The notes: a model not told the origin generated them from the sequence alone. A stretch of DNA of 64,000 nt from an uncultured Selenomonadaceae bacterium (GCA_905233135.1 CAJOCQ010000016.1:50335-114334); one strand, 5' to 3'; positions 54,367 through 63,223 are shown, numbered from the stretch's first letter. Made by a program: numbers and translations.

Positions 54367-54744
54367 TTGATAAAAAAATTTATGGCGATAATTGGGGCGA
54401 TAATTTTTTTGAATTGTAATATTTGCGCGGCGGAAAATTTAAAATTTATAGATTCAAATGACGATGACGGCTATTTTATCGATACAGATTCGATAAAAAT
54501 CGAAAATAATTCCGCCTTCCGCGTGAATATGGCGATTATTCGGCTGAACGTCAATCAAATGGAAATTGTTGACCTTAGGATAAATCACGCCGCCAAAAAT
54601 TACGAAATACTTTCAACGCGCACCGTTTCATATGACGAACGAACAGAAATTAAAGCCGACAACACGCGGCGCGGCGCAAAATCTTATTCCGAAAAATCTT
54701 TGATGGGCGATATTGTCAACATTGTAATTTACGGAGGCGAATAA
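54367..54744 (+). CDS. Exported surface-adhesin-E-like small protein
   Basis: 125 aa from TTG 54367, GGGAG 8 nt upstream. Signal peptide to about residue 20 (NICAAEN). LKFIDSNDDDGYFIDTDSIKI and RVNMAIIRLN...YEILSTRTVSYDE resemble the small exported domain (surface-adhesin E type) common in Negativicutes. Not lipidated as far as seen. Next gene begins 1 nt later. Function unknown. Confidence 0.65.
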   Translation: MIKKFMAIIGAIIFLNCNICAAENLKFIDSNDDDGYFIDTDSIKIENNSAFRVNMAIIRLNVNQMEIVDLRINHAAKNYEILSTRTVSYDERTEIKADNTRRGAKSYSEKSLMGDIVNIVIYGGE

Positions 54745-54745
54745 C

Positions 54746-55657
54746 TTGAAAAAATTCTTAGCGGCGGCTCTGATAATTTTTTTTGTACCGCTGACAGTTT
54801 TAGCGGCGGAAATTTCGGCAAATTCAAAACTCGTACAAATGGAAATTGATACTTACGGCAGCGAACAGACGGGCGCAATTTTGGACAGAATTAACCGCCT
54901 CGAAAAAGATTTTTCCGGCGCAAATATGCAGGGCAATATGAACACGCGCATTGATTCGGTATACGAAATTTTGTACGGCAACGCGGGCGAGCCGAGCATT
55001 TTGGCGAAAATTAACGCTATCGAATGGAACGCCTACCACGAAGTTTCAGGCGACAGTATAACCAACCGCCTTACAAAACTTGAAAACGAAATTTCGGGCA
55101 AAAATTCTAACGAACCTTTTATAAAAAGAATTGCCGCCCTCGCGCAGGCGTCATTCGGCAACGAAACAATTCCGCTTTCTCAAATGCAAATTCCCGAAAA
55201 TCTTTTAATTAAAGTTGCACTCGTTGAAAGTATAGGCTCAAGAACTTTGCAGGAAGGAGATCTTGTCAATTTTAAAGTTGTAGAGAATACTTATGTTGAC
55301 GGCAAATTGGTTTTCCCTAAAGGGCTGCGCGGCAGGGGCGTAGTTGAAAACGTTCGCAAGGCGAAGGGCTGGATTGGCAGGAACGGCAAAATTAATATCA
55401 ATTTTTATACTTTAAAATGTATCGACGGTACGAACATTGATATTTTTGTTGGCGAAGAATCCAAAATTGAAATGAAAATCAAGCAAATGGTTGGCGGCGC
55501 GGCGTTGGTCGGTATGAATTTAAACAGCGATTGGAATAAAATTATGGTACACGGCAAAAACGTTGAAATTCCCGCCGGTACAGAATTTTTCGTACAAACA
55601 AAAAAAACTTTTAACTTGTACGGCTTGCAGGTTGATTCAGAGAATTTAAATTTTTGA
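54746..55657 (+). CDS. Exported protein, possibly envelope-associated
   Basis: 303 aa; TTG start with GGAGG 9-10 nt upstream. Signal peptide to about residue 20 (LAAEISA). Then a helical part with the repeated pattern ILDRINRLEKDFSG, RIDSVYEILYGNAGEPSI and ITNRLTKLENEISG, each ending in a similar turn. The C-terminal beta-rich domain has LLIKVALVESIGSRTLQEGD, LVFPKGLRGRGVVENV and VEIPAGTEFFVQT, like a TrbI/VirB10-type or SAF-type barrel. Directly upstream of the LptD-like gene. Confidence 0.65.
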   Translation: MKKFLAAALIIFFVPLTVLAAEISANSKLVQMEIDTYGSEQTGAILDRINRLEKDFSGANMQGNMNTRIDSVYEILYGNAGEPSILAKINAIEWNAYHEVSGDSITNRLTKLENEISGKNSNEPFIKRIAALAQASFGNETIPLSQMQIPENLLIKVALVESIGSRTLQEGDLVNFKVVENTYVDGKLVFPKGLRGRGVVENVRKAKGWIGRNGKININFYTLKCIDGTNIDIFVGEESKIEMKIKQMVGGAALVGMNLNSDWNKIMVHGKNVEIPAGTEFFVQTKKTFNLYGLQVDSENLNF

Positions 55658-55672
55658 TATGGCGGGTTGAAA

Positions 55673-57238
55673 ATGTTTAAAATCAGCAAAACAAAAAAAA
55701 TTATTTTGGCGACGCTTTTTACTTGCGGAATAAATTACGCCGCCGTTGAACTGCCAAAGGCGCAGGCACTTTTCGAAGCAAAAACTGATACAAATGCAGA
55801 TACTTTCGACTACATAGAAAATCAACGCCGCGAACGCCGCGCTCGCGCTCTTACCGATGAACAAAAAACTTTGCTTGCAGATATTGATGAGGCTAAACAG
55901 CGTCTGCCAAAACCTATCGAAGAGGGCGAACCGATTCCCGCCGCCTTTGAAGGCGATAATTTAACCTACAACACTTTAACGGGCGAATTTACCGCAAAAG
56001 GGCACGTCGATATTATTCAACTTGAAGGTTATCGTTTTCAAACGCTCGAAGCTAAAGGCAATATTAATACTCAAGAAATTCGCATTAAGAACAAGGCGCA
56101 CGTTCTGCAACTTAAAGAAGACGCGCCGCGCGTCACGCTTGACGGCTACAACACCGTTTACAATTACGGCACAAAAGAAGGCACAATGGAAAACGTCAAG
56201 GGCAAAGCCGCCGATTATTATATTTACGGCAAGCGTTTTGAATTTTATCCCGACCACCTTGTAGCTTATGACGCCTATCAGACAAAGTGCGGCGCAAAAC
56301 ACCCCGATTATCGAGTTAGCGCAAAACGTATGGAAATTTGGCCTGAACAAATTATCAGAATGTACGATATTCAGCTATGGATTGGCGATATGATTGTTGG
56401 TACAAAAAAATATGACGAGCGCAAATTGGAAAGTAACGGCGAGCCCTATTTCCCGACTGTAGGTTATAATTCTGAAAGGGGCGCGTACATTGAAGACCAT
56501 TTTGAATTCCCCGTTTTCAATGAGCATTTCAAATACGTAATCAATCCAACTATCGACCATAAAAACGGCGTCCGCAGCAATACCGAATTTCATTACGATA
56601 ACAGAGATTTTAAAGTTCGCGCTTTTTACGGTTACTATTATGACGGCGAAGGACGCTGGATAAAAAAAGAGCCGGGAATTGATTTTTATTACTACAGGCA
56701 TTTAAAAATTTTGCCAATTTCATATCACGTTGAATACGAAATAGGCAGGTGGAGTTTCAGAAATATTTCCAGTACGCACGAAGAATTTGAAGTTGGATTG
56801 GATAGAGACCCTATCAGATTTAATAAAAACTTTACGCTTTTTTTGGGAACAAGTTACAAAATTACCCGCGACGACGAAAAATCTCCTACGCGCCAAAAAA
56901 CAAGCGTACGCGGTATGAATTACAAGGCAAGACTTGTTAAAGAATTTGACGATACTTTTGCCGCTTTCGTTGCCTACGAATACACTAAAAACACTTCCCA
57001 AAATTCGCTTTATGCATTTGACAACGACAGCTTTTCACATAAATTTTTAACAGGTATAAGTTATAGAATTACTGACAAAGACAGAATCGTTGCGGGCTTG
57101 AAATTCAATACTGCAAGCGGCTCGCTTGAAGATGTCGATTATTATTGGTTCCGCGATTTGCATTGCTCAACGGCTATTCTTCGTTGGCGTGCAAAGCGCA
57201 AAGAATTTGAGGCGCGTTGGCAATTTACACCTTGGTAA
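55673..57238 (+). CDS. LptD/OstA-like outer-membrane protein
   Basis: 521 aa from ATG 55673. Signal peptide to about residue 32. The N-terminal OstA-type beta-jellyroll (about 90-200: LTYNTLTGEFTAKGHVDII, TLEAKGNINTQE, KGKAADYYIYGKRFEF) is followed by a long strand-rich region with alternating aromatics (FKVRAFYGYYYDGEGRW, FRNISSTHEEFEVGLD) ending in RWQFTPW. It fits LPS-assembly proteins but is shorter than proteobacterial LptD (about 750 aa). Lacks the LptD Cys pairs. Supports an outer membrane. Confidence 0.82.
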   Translation: MFKISKTKKIILATLFTCGINYAAVELPKAQALFEAKTDTNADTFDYIENQRRERRARALTDEQKTLLADIDEAKQRLPKPIEEGEPIPAAFEGDNLTYNTLTGEFTAKGHVDIIQLEGYRFQTLEAKGNINTQEIRIKNKAHVLQLKEDAPRVTLDGYNTVYNYGTKEGTMENVKGKAADYYIYGKRFEFYPDHLVAYDAYQTKCGAKHPDYRVSAKRMEIWPEQIIRMYDIQLWIGDMIVGTKKYDERKLESNGEPYFPTVGYNSERGAYIEDHFEFPVFNEHFKYVINPTIDHKNGVRSNTEFHYDNRDFKVRAFYGYYYDGEGRWIKKEPGIDFYYYRHLKILPISYHVEYEIGRWSFRNISSTHEEFEVGLDRDPIRFNKNFTLFLGTSYKITRDDEKSPTRQKTSVRGMNYKARLVKEFDDTFAAFVAYEYTKNTSQNSLYAFDNDSFSHKFLTGISYRITDKDRIVAGLKFNTASGSLEDVDYYWFRDLHCSTAILRWRAKRKEFEARWQFTPW

Positions 57239-57300
57239 TTTAGGTGTTAGGTGGCAGTAAAAAACTAAAACCTGGAACCTGAAACCTAAAAACTGACTGA
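57239..57300. repeat. Low-complexity TAGGTG/ACCTGGAACC tract
   Basis: TTAGGTGTTAGGTGGC then AACCTGGAACCTGAAACCTA: short repeated words between the LptD-like gene and argJ, resembling tracts at 6903, 30778 and 51000. Confidence 0.65.
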
Positions 57301-57317
57301 AAGGAAGTTTTCTAAAA

Positions 57318-58529
57318 ATGTTTAGTGAAAAACACAAAAATGCGGGCGTTACTTACGCTCAAGGATTTAAGGCGGCAGGCGTTCGCGCAGGTATCAAAAA
57401 AAGCGGCAACCTTGATGTTGCTCTGATTTACACCGAAAAAGAGGCGGCAGTTGCAGGCGTCTTTACTCAAAATCAAGTTGCAGCCGCGCCCGTCCGCGTC
57501 AGCAAAATTGTTGTCGGTACAGGCTCTGCTCATGCAATAGTTGCAAATGCAGGTTGCGCCAACGCTTGCACGGGCGAACAGGGAATTAGAGACGCCGAAA
57601 AAATGGCTGACATTGCCGCCAAAGAATTAAATTGCCGCCAAGACGATGTTATTGTTGCGTCAACGGGCGTAATCGGCGTCAACCTTCCAATGGATAAAAT
57701 GGAAGCGGGAATTAAAGCCGCCGCAAAAGAACTTTCCACTGAAGGCAGCGTAAACGCAGGCAACGCTATTATCACTACAGATACTTATTCAAAATCCTGC
57801 GCGACGGAATTTCAGATTGACGGCAAGGAAATTCATATTGGCGCAATAGCCAAAGGTTCGGGAATGATTATGCCGAATATGGCAACTATGCTCTGCTTTA
57901 TCACAACCGATATTGATATTGAACAAAAACTTTTGCAGGAAGCGTTAAGCGATATTACTGAAGTTAGCTTTAATATGTTGACTGTTGACGGCGACACTTC
58001 AACAAATGATATGGTAATTGTTATGGCGAACGGCGCGGCGGGCAATAAAAAAATTACCGAGAAAAATGCTGACTTCGTTAAATTCCATACCGTGTTAAAA
58101 GAAATGTGCGTTGAACTTACAAAGAAAATTGCCGCAGACGGCGAAGGCGCAACGAAATTTTTAACCTACAATATTCACGGCGCAAAAACTTTCACTGACG
58201 CAAAAAAAGTTGGTATGGCTATTGCAAATTCGCCTTTAATGAAGTGCGCGTTTTTCGGCGAAGACCCCAACGTCGGCAGGGCAATTTGTGCAGTTGGTTA
58301 TTCTCAAGTTAAAATTAATCCCGAAAAAACCGTTATCAAATTCGGCGGTATTCCCGTTTATGCTGACGGCTTGGTTTTGAAATTTGACGCGGACGCCGTT
58401 AAAAAAGTTATGGCGGCAAAAGATATTGTTGTTGATATCGAATTGGGGCTCGGCGAAGTTGACGCTACTGTTTGGAGCTGCGATTTTTCCTACGAATACG
58501 TTAAAATTAACGGCGAATATCATACCTGA
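57318..58529 (+). CDS. argJ: Bifunctional glutamate N-acetyltransferase / ornithine acetyltransferase
   Basis: 403 aa. Recycles the acetyl group between N-acetylornithine and glutamate, and may also use acetyl-CoA. It self-cleaves at the conserved Ala-Thr in PNMATMLCF (about residue 190), releasing the catalytic Thr. Other motifs: SKIVVGTGSAHAIVANAG, VASTGVIG, and DGDTSTNDMV. ATG after AAAGGAAG. Followed by repeat copy H and then argB. Confidence 0.95.
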   Translation: MFSEKHKNAGVTYAQGFKAAGVRAGIKKSGNLDVALIYTEKEAAVAGVFTQNQVAAAPVRVSKIVVGTGSAHAIVANAGCANACTGEQGIRDAEKMADIAAKELNCRQDDVIVASTGVIGVNLPMDKMEAGIKAAAKELSTEGSVNAGNAIITTDTYSKSCATEFQIDGKEIHIGAIAKGSGMIMPNMATMLCFITTDIDIEQKLLQEALSDITEVSFNMLTVDGDTSTNDMVIVMANGAAGNKKITEKNADFVKFHTVLKEMCVELTKKIAADGEGATKFLTYNIHGAKTFTDAKKVGMAIANSPLMKCAFFGEDPNVGRAICAVGYSQVKINPEKTVIKFGGIPVYADGLVLKFDADAVKKVMAAKDIVVDIELGLGEVDATVWSCDFSYEYVKINGEYHT

Positions 58530-58589
58530 TTTTTAGGTTTTAGGAATTTTTCATAGAAACTATTAGCAAAGTCTTTTTTTGCAGGAATT

Positions 58590-58712
58590 TCTTTAACAAG
58601 TCGGCATTTCTTTCTTTTGGCGCAAAAGAAAGAAACGCCTAGCAAAGAAAGAAAACAGCCGCGCTGGAAACGCATCCTGCGTTTCGGGCGCGCTGTGCGC
58701 CCTCTTTTTTGT
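58590..58712. repeat. Dispersed structured intergenic element, copy H
   Basis: Between argJ and argB. Hairpin GGCATTTCTTTCTTTT...AAAAGAAAGAAACGCC, then CTAGCAAAGAAAGAAAA and a GC-rich stem (GAAACGCATCCTGCGTTTC, GGGCGCGCTGTGCGCCC) ending in a T-run. Closest to copy F in reverse. Confidence 0.7.
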
Positions 58713-58772
58713 AATCTTTACAAGAACAATATTTTTAACAAATATTTTATTTTTTAGTAAGGAGAAATTTTT

Positions 58773-59885
58773 ATGTTTAATGAAGAACATTTAAAAAAGG
58801 AATTGGCGGCGCGCGTACTCAACCGCTTTTTTTCCGCCGAAAAATCTTTTGAGGAAAATTTAAAAGCCGCTCAAATTGACGAAGAATTTTTAAAAAATCT
58901 TACTTCCGAACTTGTAGAAAATTTCGCGCAGGAAATTAATAAAGCTGAAACTAAAAAAAATCCCGCGCCTGAAGAAAAAACCGCGCCCGCCGAAAATTCC
59001 GCGCCAAAAAATTTTACCGATAAAGCAGAAATTTTGATTGAGGCATTGCCTTACATTCAAAAATTTTACGGTAAAACGGTCGTTGTTAAATACGGCGGCA
59101 ACGCTATGGTTAATGACGAACTCAAAGAAAAAGTTATGCAGGACGTTGCTTTAATGAAGTACACGGGCATTAACGTTGTAATTGTGCACGGCGGCGGTCC
59201 CGAAATTACTCAATTTCTTAAAAAAGTCGGCAAGGAAACTTCTTTTGTAAGCGGGCTCCGCGTTACTGATGAAGAAACAGTTGAAATTGCCGAAATGGTT
59301 TTGGCAGGCAAAATTAATTCTGAAATTGTTATGCTGTTGAACAGGCGCGGCGTTCGCGCAGTCGGTATCAGCGGCAAGGACGCGGATTTGATTCACGCAG
59401 AAAAAAAATTAGCCACTGTTTACGAACAGGGCGAAAAAACTAAAGTCGATATAGGCTACGTCGGCAAAACGAAAAAAATTGATATTCGCGTTGTCGAAGA
59501 TTTAATTTCGAGCGGCTATGTTCCCGTCATTGCGCCAATAGGCGTCGGCGAAGACGGCGAAAGTTATAACATTAATGCTGATTACGTGGCGGCGGATATT
59601 GCGGGCGCGTTGAAAGCTGAAAAACTTTTGCTGCTTACAGATACCGAAGGCGTTTACAAAAATTTCAACGATAAAAGCACTTTTATTTCAGATTTGACGG
59701 CGGCTGACGCGCGCCAATATATCAAGGACGGAATTATAGCGGGCGGTATGATTCCAAAAGTTGAGGCGTGTTTAAGAGCGTTGCAGGGCGGCGCAGGCAA
59801 GGCGCACATTATCGACGGCAGGTTAGCGCACTCAATCATTTTGGAATTGTTCACGGCATCAGGAATTGGTACGCAGGTTGAGTAG
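58773..59885 (+). CDS. argB: Acetylglutamate kinase with N-terminal extension
   Basis: 370 aa; phosphorylates N-acetylglutamate. Kinase core from about residue 82: VVVKYGGNAMVND, VIVHGGGPEITQFL, VSGLRVTD, IGVGEDGESYNINADYVAAD, and GGMIPKVEAC. The core is full length (about 290 aa). The first 80 residues are extra: a helical segment (HLKKELAARVLNRFFSAEKS, about 6-25) and an Ala/Pro/Glu/Lys-rich linker (about 58-78). ATG after TAAGGAG. The extension has no family I recognise; a regulatory or docking role is inferred. Confidence 0.94.
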   Translation: MFNEEHLKKELAARVLNRFFSAEKSFEENLKAAQIDEEFLKNLTSELVENFAQEINKAETKKNPAPEEKTAPAENSAPKNFTDKAEILIEALPYIQKFYGKTVVVKYGGNAMVNDELKEKVMQDVALMKYTGINVVIVHGGGPEITQFLKKVGKETSFVSGLRVTDEETVEIAEMVLAGKINSEIVMLLNRRGVRAVGISGKDADLIHAEKKLATVYEQGEKTKVDIGYVGKTKKIDIRVVEDLISSGYVPVIAPIGVGEDGESYNINADYVAADIAGALKAEKLLLLTDTEGVYKNFNDKSTFISDLTAADARQYIKDGIIAGGMIPKVEACLRALQGGAGKAHIIDGRLAHSIILELFTASGIGTQVE

Positions 59886-59965
59886 TAGTGTGGTAGTGTT
59901 ATAGTTGGATAGTGTGATAGTTTTTAATATAACACTATCAACTAACCATCTGACCATCTATACAT
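59886..59965. repeat. TAGTG-rich tract with a short hairpin
   Basis: Contains GGTAGTGTTATAGT, also present at about 6602, and GATAGTGT...ACACTATC pairing 8 bp. No T-run follows, so it is not a clear terminator. Between converging argB and the membrane-protein gene. Confidence 0.55.
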
Positions 59966-59969
59966 CTAA

Positions 59970-61145
59970 TCAAGGCAAATTTGGTAAATTTCTTGCAACG
60001 GCAGAATTTTTAATAATTTCTTCAATGCGCTGGTCGATAATCAATTCTTGCTTGTGAACAGTTTCAGCCGTTTCAAATGCAACGGCGTCATTTTCGGAAA
60101 TTCCCTTCGCGTAATATTTCCACGCTTGAATAGTTGTTGCAGTGGATTCTGCGCGAAGGCTTGCAAGATATTTTGCGCCGTTGGGAACTTCAATTTGATT
60201 AAGTTCGGTTTGCCTGTTTTCCAGCGTAGGAATTATGGTATTGTAAATATAATTGTAAATGCTGTCGCGTTGAGAATCGCTCATTACGCCGCTTGAAGTT
60301 CTTTGCAGTACAATAAAATTTGTTTGTTCATCGTAAAAAACGTCGTTGTAGTAGTTGACAATTTCGGCGGTGGCGTCGATATAAGCGTTAATATCTTTTT
60401 GCAAAATCGGCGTGACGGTTTCAAGATATTCTTTGTAGTTGTCAACGCTGATAAGCCGCCAAGAATTTTCTTCGAGCGAAAAAGTCAAGCCGGGAAATTT
60501 CCACGTTTCGCCCAAAATTTCAAAATCACTGCCCGCCATTTGCAAGCCGGTTTTACTGCCGTTTTCAAGCGTAACTTTCAGCGTAAAGGGCGTTTGCGAA
60601 TTTTCTTCGATAATTTTTATATCGGCGGTTGCAATTCCGCCGTGATGTTCCACATTTTCCACGCCTGTAATTGCGGTGTTGCGAATTAAACTTCTTTCAA
60701 GCAATAATTCAAAATCAATTCCGAGTTGACGCCCTTTTAAAATTTCTTCGGGCAAAGTCCAAGTGCCTGTTCTGATTTTTGTATTGATAACTTTCATTGC
60801 GCCTTGACACATTTGCGGGCGAATCAGTACGTAAAAATTTTCAAAGAGTATTCTGTCATTCATAGAAATTTGTTCGTCATTTTTGAACATATCGCCCGTT
60901 AAATCGTCATAGGCGCGGGTTGTTATCGGCGTCAAGTCAACGTATTTATTGAAAGTGTCGAGATCGCCGATTGTTATCGATTCAATAATTTTATTAATTG
61001 CGTAAGTCGGAGTTTTAGTGCGGCTGGTAAAATCCCAAATTGCGTAACTTATACCGACTATCAGCAAAAGTAAAACGAAAATTCTTTCATACCTGACGCG
61101 CCGACGACGCGCCGTAACTTTTCTTTTCCAAGTATAATCGTCCAC
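59970..61145 (-). CDS. Membrane-anchored protein with a large extracytoplasmic domain
   Basis: 391 aa from GTG 61145, chosen because GCGGAGG lies 5 nt upstream; a TTG at 61190 adds 15 residues without a site. Basic N-terminus (KRKVTARRRRVRYER), one helix (FVLLLLIVGISYAIW), then AINKIIESITIGDLDTFNKYVDL, like DUF2939-type proteins, followed by a long polar domain. No catalytic motif. Divergent from thiN. Confidence 0.68.
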   Translation of the reverse strand: MDDYTWKRKVTARRRRVRYERIFVLLLLIVGISYAIWDFTSRTKTPTYAINKIIESITIGDLDTFNKYVDLTPITTRAYDDLTGDMFKNDEQISMNDRILFENFYVLIRPQMCQGAMKVINTKIRTGTWTLPEEILKGRQLGIDFELLLERSLIRNTAITGVENVEHHGGIATADIKIIEENSQTPFTLKVTLENGSKTGLQMAGSDFEILGETWKFPGLTFSLEENSWRLISVDNYKEYLETVTPILQKDINAYIDATAEIVNYYNDVFYDEQTNFIVLQRTSSGVMSDSQRDSIYNYIYNTIIPTLENRQTELNQIEVPNGAKYLASLRAESTATTIQAWKYYAKGISENDAVAFETAETVHKQELIIDQRIEEIIKNSAVARNLPNLP

Positions 61146-61221
61146 GTAATCCTCCGCTTTCCAAAATTTTTTCTGCGTTATTATAGTCAATGTAACAAAA
61201 ATTGTAAACGAGGTGGAAATT

Positions 61222-61899
61222 TTGAACTTGCCGCAATGTGAAATTAATTACGCGCCCGCAATTTTCGGCAATGAAATTTTATTGGCGGCGGGCGGCAGGC
61301 GTCCTTCAGAAAAATTTTTTAAAGCAGTCGCGCAGGGCAGAAAAATTTTTGCCGTCGATAAAGGAATTGAAATTTGCAGGGATTGTAACATTTTGCCTGA
61401 AATTTTGATTGGCGATTTTGACAGCGCGGAAAAAGCCGCCGTCGATTGGGCGATTGAAAATAAAATTCCCGTCGAACGTCATCCCGTCGAAAAAGATTTT
61501 ACCGATACGCAGTTGGCGTTGGAACTTTTGCAGAAAAATAATTCTGCGCTTATCACGGGGATTTTTGGCGGCAGGCTTGACCATTTATTCAGCAATGTTT
61601 TTACCTGCGCAAATGCGGCAAATAAAATTTTTCTTGCAGATGAACGCGAAATTATTTTTTTTGTCAAGGGCGGCGAAAGTGCCGAAGTTAAATTTTTTGA
61701 AAAACCTTTTGCAGTATCGTTGTTGCCGCTAACTGAAATTTGCGCGGGCGTAACTACAAAAAATTTGCATTGGGAACTTGATAAAGCTACGCTCAAGCAA
61801 AATTTTCCCAACGCCGTAAGCAATCGCGCCGAAAATTCCAAAATAAAAATAAGCGTCGAAGTTGGGACGCTTGCAATTTATTTTTGCTTCAACGCTTGA
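61222..61899 (+). CDS. thiN: Thiamine pyrophosphokinase
   Basis: 225 aa from TTG 61222 (GAGGTGG just upstream; a GTG at 61213 is inside that site). Transfers pyrophosphate from ATP to thiamine. Motifs: ILIGDFDSAEK, EKDFTDTQLALELL, and FGGRLDHLFSNVF, with a C-terminal beta-rich thiamine-binding domain. No TPP riboswitch was recognised. Its 3' end is copied at 62013-62105. Confidence 0.92.
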   Translation: MNLPQCEINYAPAIFGNEILLAAGGRRPSEKFFKAVAQGRKIFAVDKGIEICRDCNILPEILIGDFDSAEKAAVDWAIENKIPVERHPVEKDFTDTQLALELLQKNNSALITGIFGGRLDHLFSNVFTCANAANKIFLADEREIIFFVKGGESAEVKFFEKPFAVSLLPLTEICAGVTTKNLHWELDKATLKQNFPNAVSNRAENSKIKISVEVGTLAIYFCFNA

Positions 61900-62005
61900 A
61901 TTTCTTTTTGAATTTGAGAAAATTTTTCGGAGGCAACGGCGGCGGGGCTTTTTGACATTTCGTCAAGGATACGTTGCAACTTTGAAATTTTTTGTTCGGT
62001 AAATT
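61878..62005 (-). pseudogene. 3' fragment of a coiled-coil gene
   Basis: Minus-strand reading ends at 61878 inside the thiN tail and carries KISKLQRILDEMSKSPAAV and ASEKFSQIQKEIQALKQK, a plausible helical C-terminus. Its upstream part is lost where the duplicated thiN segment begins. Treated as a remnant. Confidence 0.4.
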
Positions 62006-62012
62006 TTTTTTT

Positions 62013-62105
62013 ACGCCGTAAGCAACCGCGCCGAAAATTCCAAAATTAAAATAAGCGTCGAAGTTGGGACGCTTGCAATTTATTTTTGTTTCGACAGTTG
62101 AATTA
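62013..62105. repeat. Direct copy of the thiN 3' end
   Basis: Nearly identical to 61811-61903 (offset 202 bp), starting ACGCCGTAAGCAA and including GCGTCGAAGTTGGGACGCTT. Between the copies lies the coiled-coil gene fragment, so the unit looks like a tandem duplication of about 200 bp. The gap 61900-62180 holds no intact gene. Confidence 0.9.
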
Positions 62106-62115
62106 TAAAAAAATC

Positions 62116-62144
62116 TTGAAAATATTGACGCTTAGTGCTATACT
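62116..62144 (+). promoter_or_regulatory. Predicted promoter of ilvC
   Basis: TTGAAA (62116-62121), 17 nt, TATACT (62139-62144), 37 nt before the start. No T-box or leader-peptide attenuator seen. Confidence 0.55.
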
Positions 62145-62180
62145 TTTTTGGTATTCTGATACTAAACTGGAGGTAATATT

Positions 62181-63197
62181 GTGGCAAAAACTTATTATGA
62201 CCAAGATGTTAATTGGGAAATTATGAACGGCAAAACCGTTTCAATTATCGGCTACGGTTCTCAAGGACACGCGCACGCGCTTAACCTTAAAGAAAGCGGC
62301 GTTAATGTTATCGTAGGCTTGTATGAAGGCTCAAAATCAAAGGCTGTTGCCGAAAGTCAAGGCTTGAAAGTTATGAGCGTTGCTGACGCTACAAAAGCCG
62401 CTGATATTATTATGATTCTTATCCCTGACGAAAAACAGGCTGACGTTTACAAAAATGAAATTGCACCCAATTTGAAAGACGGCGCGGCTCTTGCATTTGC
62501 GCACGGCTTTAACATTCATTTTAAACAAATTATTCCACCGAAAAATGTTGACGTATTTATGGTTGCGCCGAAAGGTCCGGGACATTTGGTACGCCGTACA
62601 TTTGTTGAAGGCGGCGGCGTCCCTGACGTTTTCGCAGTCGAACAAGATGCAACGGGAAAATGCTTTGACATTGCATTAGCTTATGCACGCGGAATCGGCG
62701 GCACTCGCGCAGGCGTCATTCAAACTACTTTCAAAGAAGAAACTGAAACTGATTTATTCGGCGAACAGTGCGTACTTTGCGGCGGCGTTACTCATTTGAT
62801 TCAAAACGGCTTTGAAGTTTTGGTTGCTGCAGGTTATCAACCCGAAATTGCGTACTTTGAAACTTTCCACGAAATGAAATTAATCGTTGACCTTATGTAC
62901 GAAGGCGGTATGGCGAAAATGCGCAAATCCATAAGTGATACCGCAGAATACGGCGATTATACAACGGGTCCGAAAATCATTACGCCCGAAGTTCGCAAGG
63001 CTATGGAAAAAGCACTCGCCGAAATTCAAGACGGCTCTTTTGCGCGTAATTGGTTAGTTGAAAACCGCGCGGCAGGGCGTGCAAACTTCCTTGCACAACG
63101 CAGGATTCACGCCGAACATCAAATTGAACAAGTCGGCGCAAAACTTCGCGGTATGATGAGTTGGCTTAAAGACGGTAGCGATTTGTCTAAAGACTAA
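62181..63197 (+). CDS. ilvC: Ketol-acid reductoisomerase, class I
   Basis: 338 aa; isomerises and reduces acetolactate in valine/isoleucine synthesis. [13 protein letters not shown] dinucleotide motif (about residues 24-36), [12 protein letters not shown], the Mg ligands in [12 protein letters not shown], and [21 protein letters not shown] start after CTGGAGG. The cofactor loop reads GLYEGSKS, with Tyr-Glu where NADPH-specific enzymes usually have Arg-basic residues; an acidic residue there favours NADH. No other ilv genes are in the window. Confidence 0.95.
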   Translation: MAKTYYDQDVNWEIMNGKTVSIIGYGSQGHAHALNLKESGVNVIVGLYEGSKSKAVAESQGLKVMSVADATKAADIIMILIPDEKQADVYKNEIAPNLKDGAALAFAHGFNIHFKQIIPPKNVDVFMVAPKGPGHLVRRTFVEGGGVPDVFAVEQDATGKCFDIALAYARGIGGTRAGVIQTTFKEETETDLFGEQCVLCGGVTHLIQNGFEVLVAAGYQPEIAYFETFHEMKLIVDLMYEGGMAKMRKSISDTAEYGDYTTGPKIITPEVRKAMEKALAEIQDGSFARNWLVENRAAGRANFLAQRRIHAEHQIEQVGAKLRGMMSWLKDGSDLSKD

Positions 63198-63223
63198 GGA
63201 TTAAAAACTAAAACTAGTGATTA

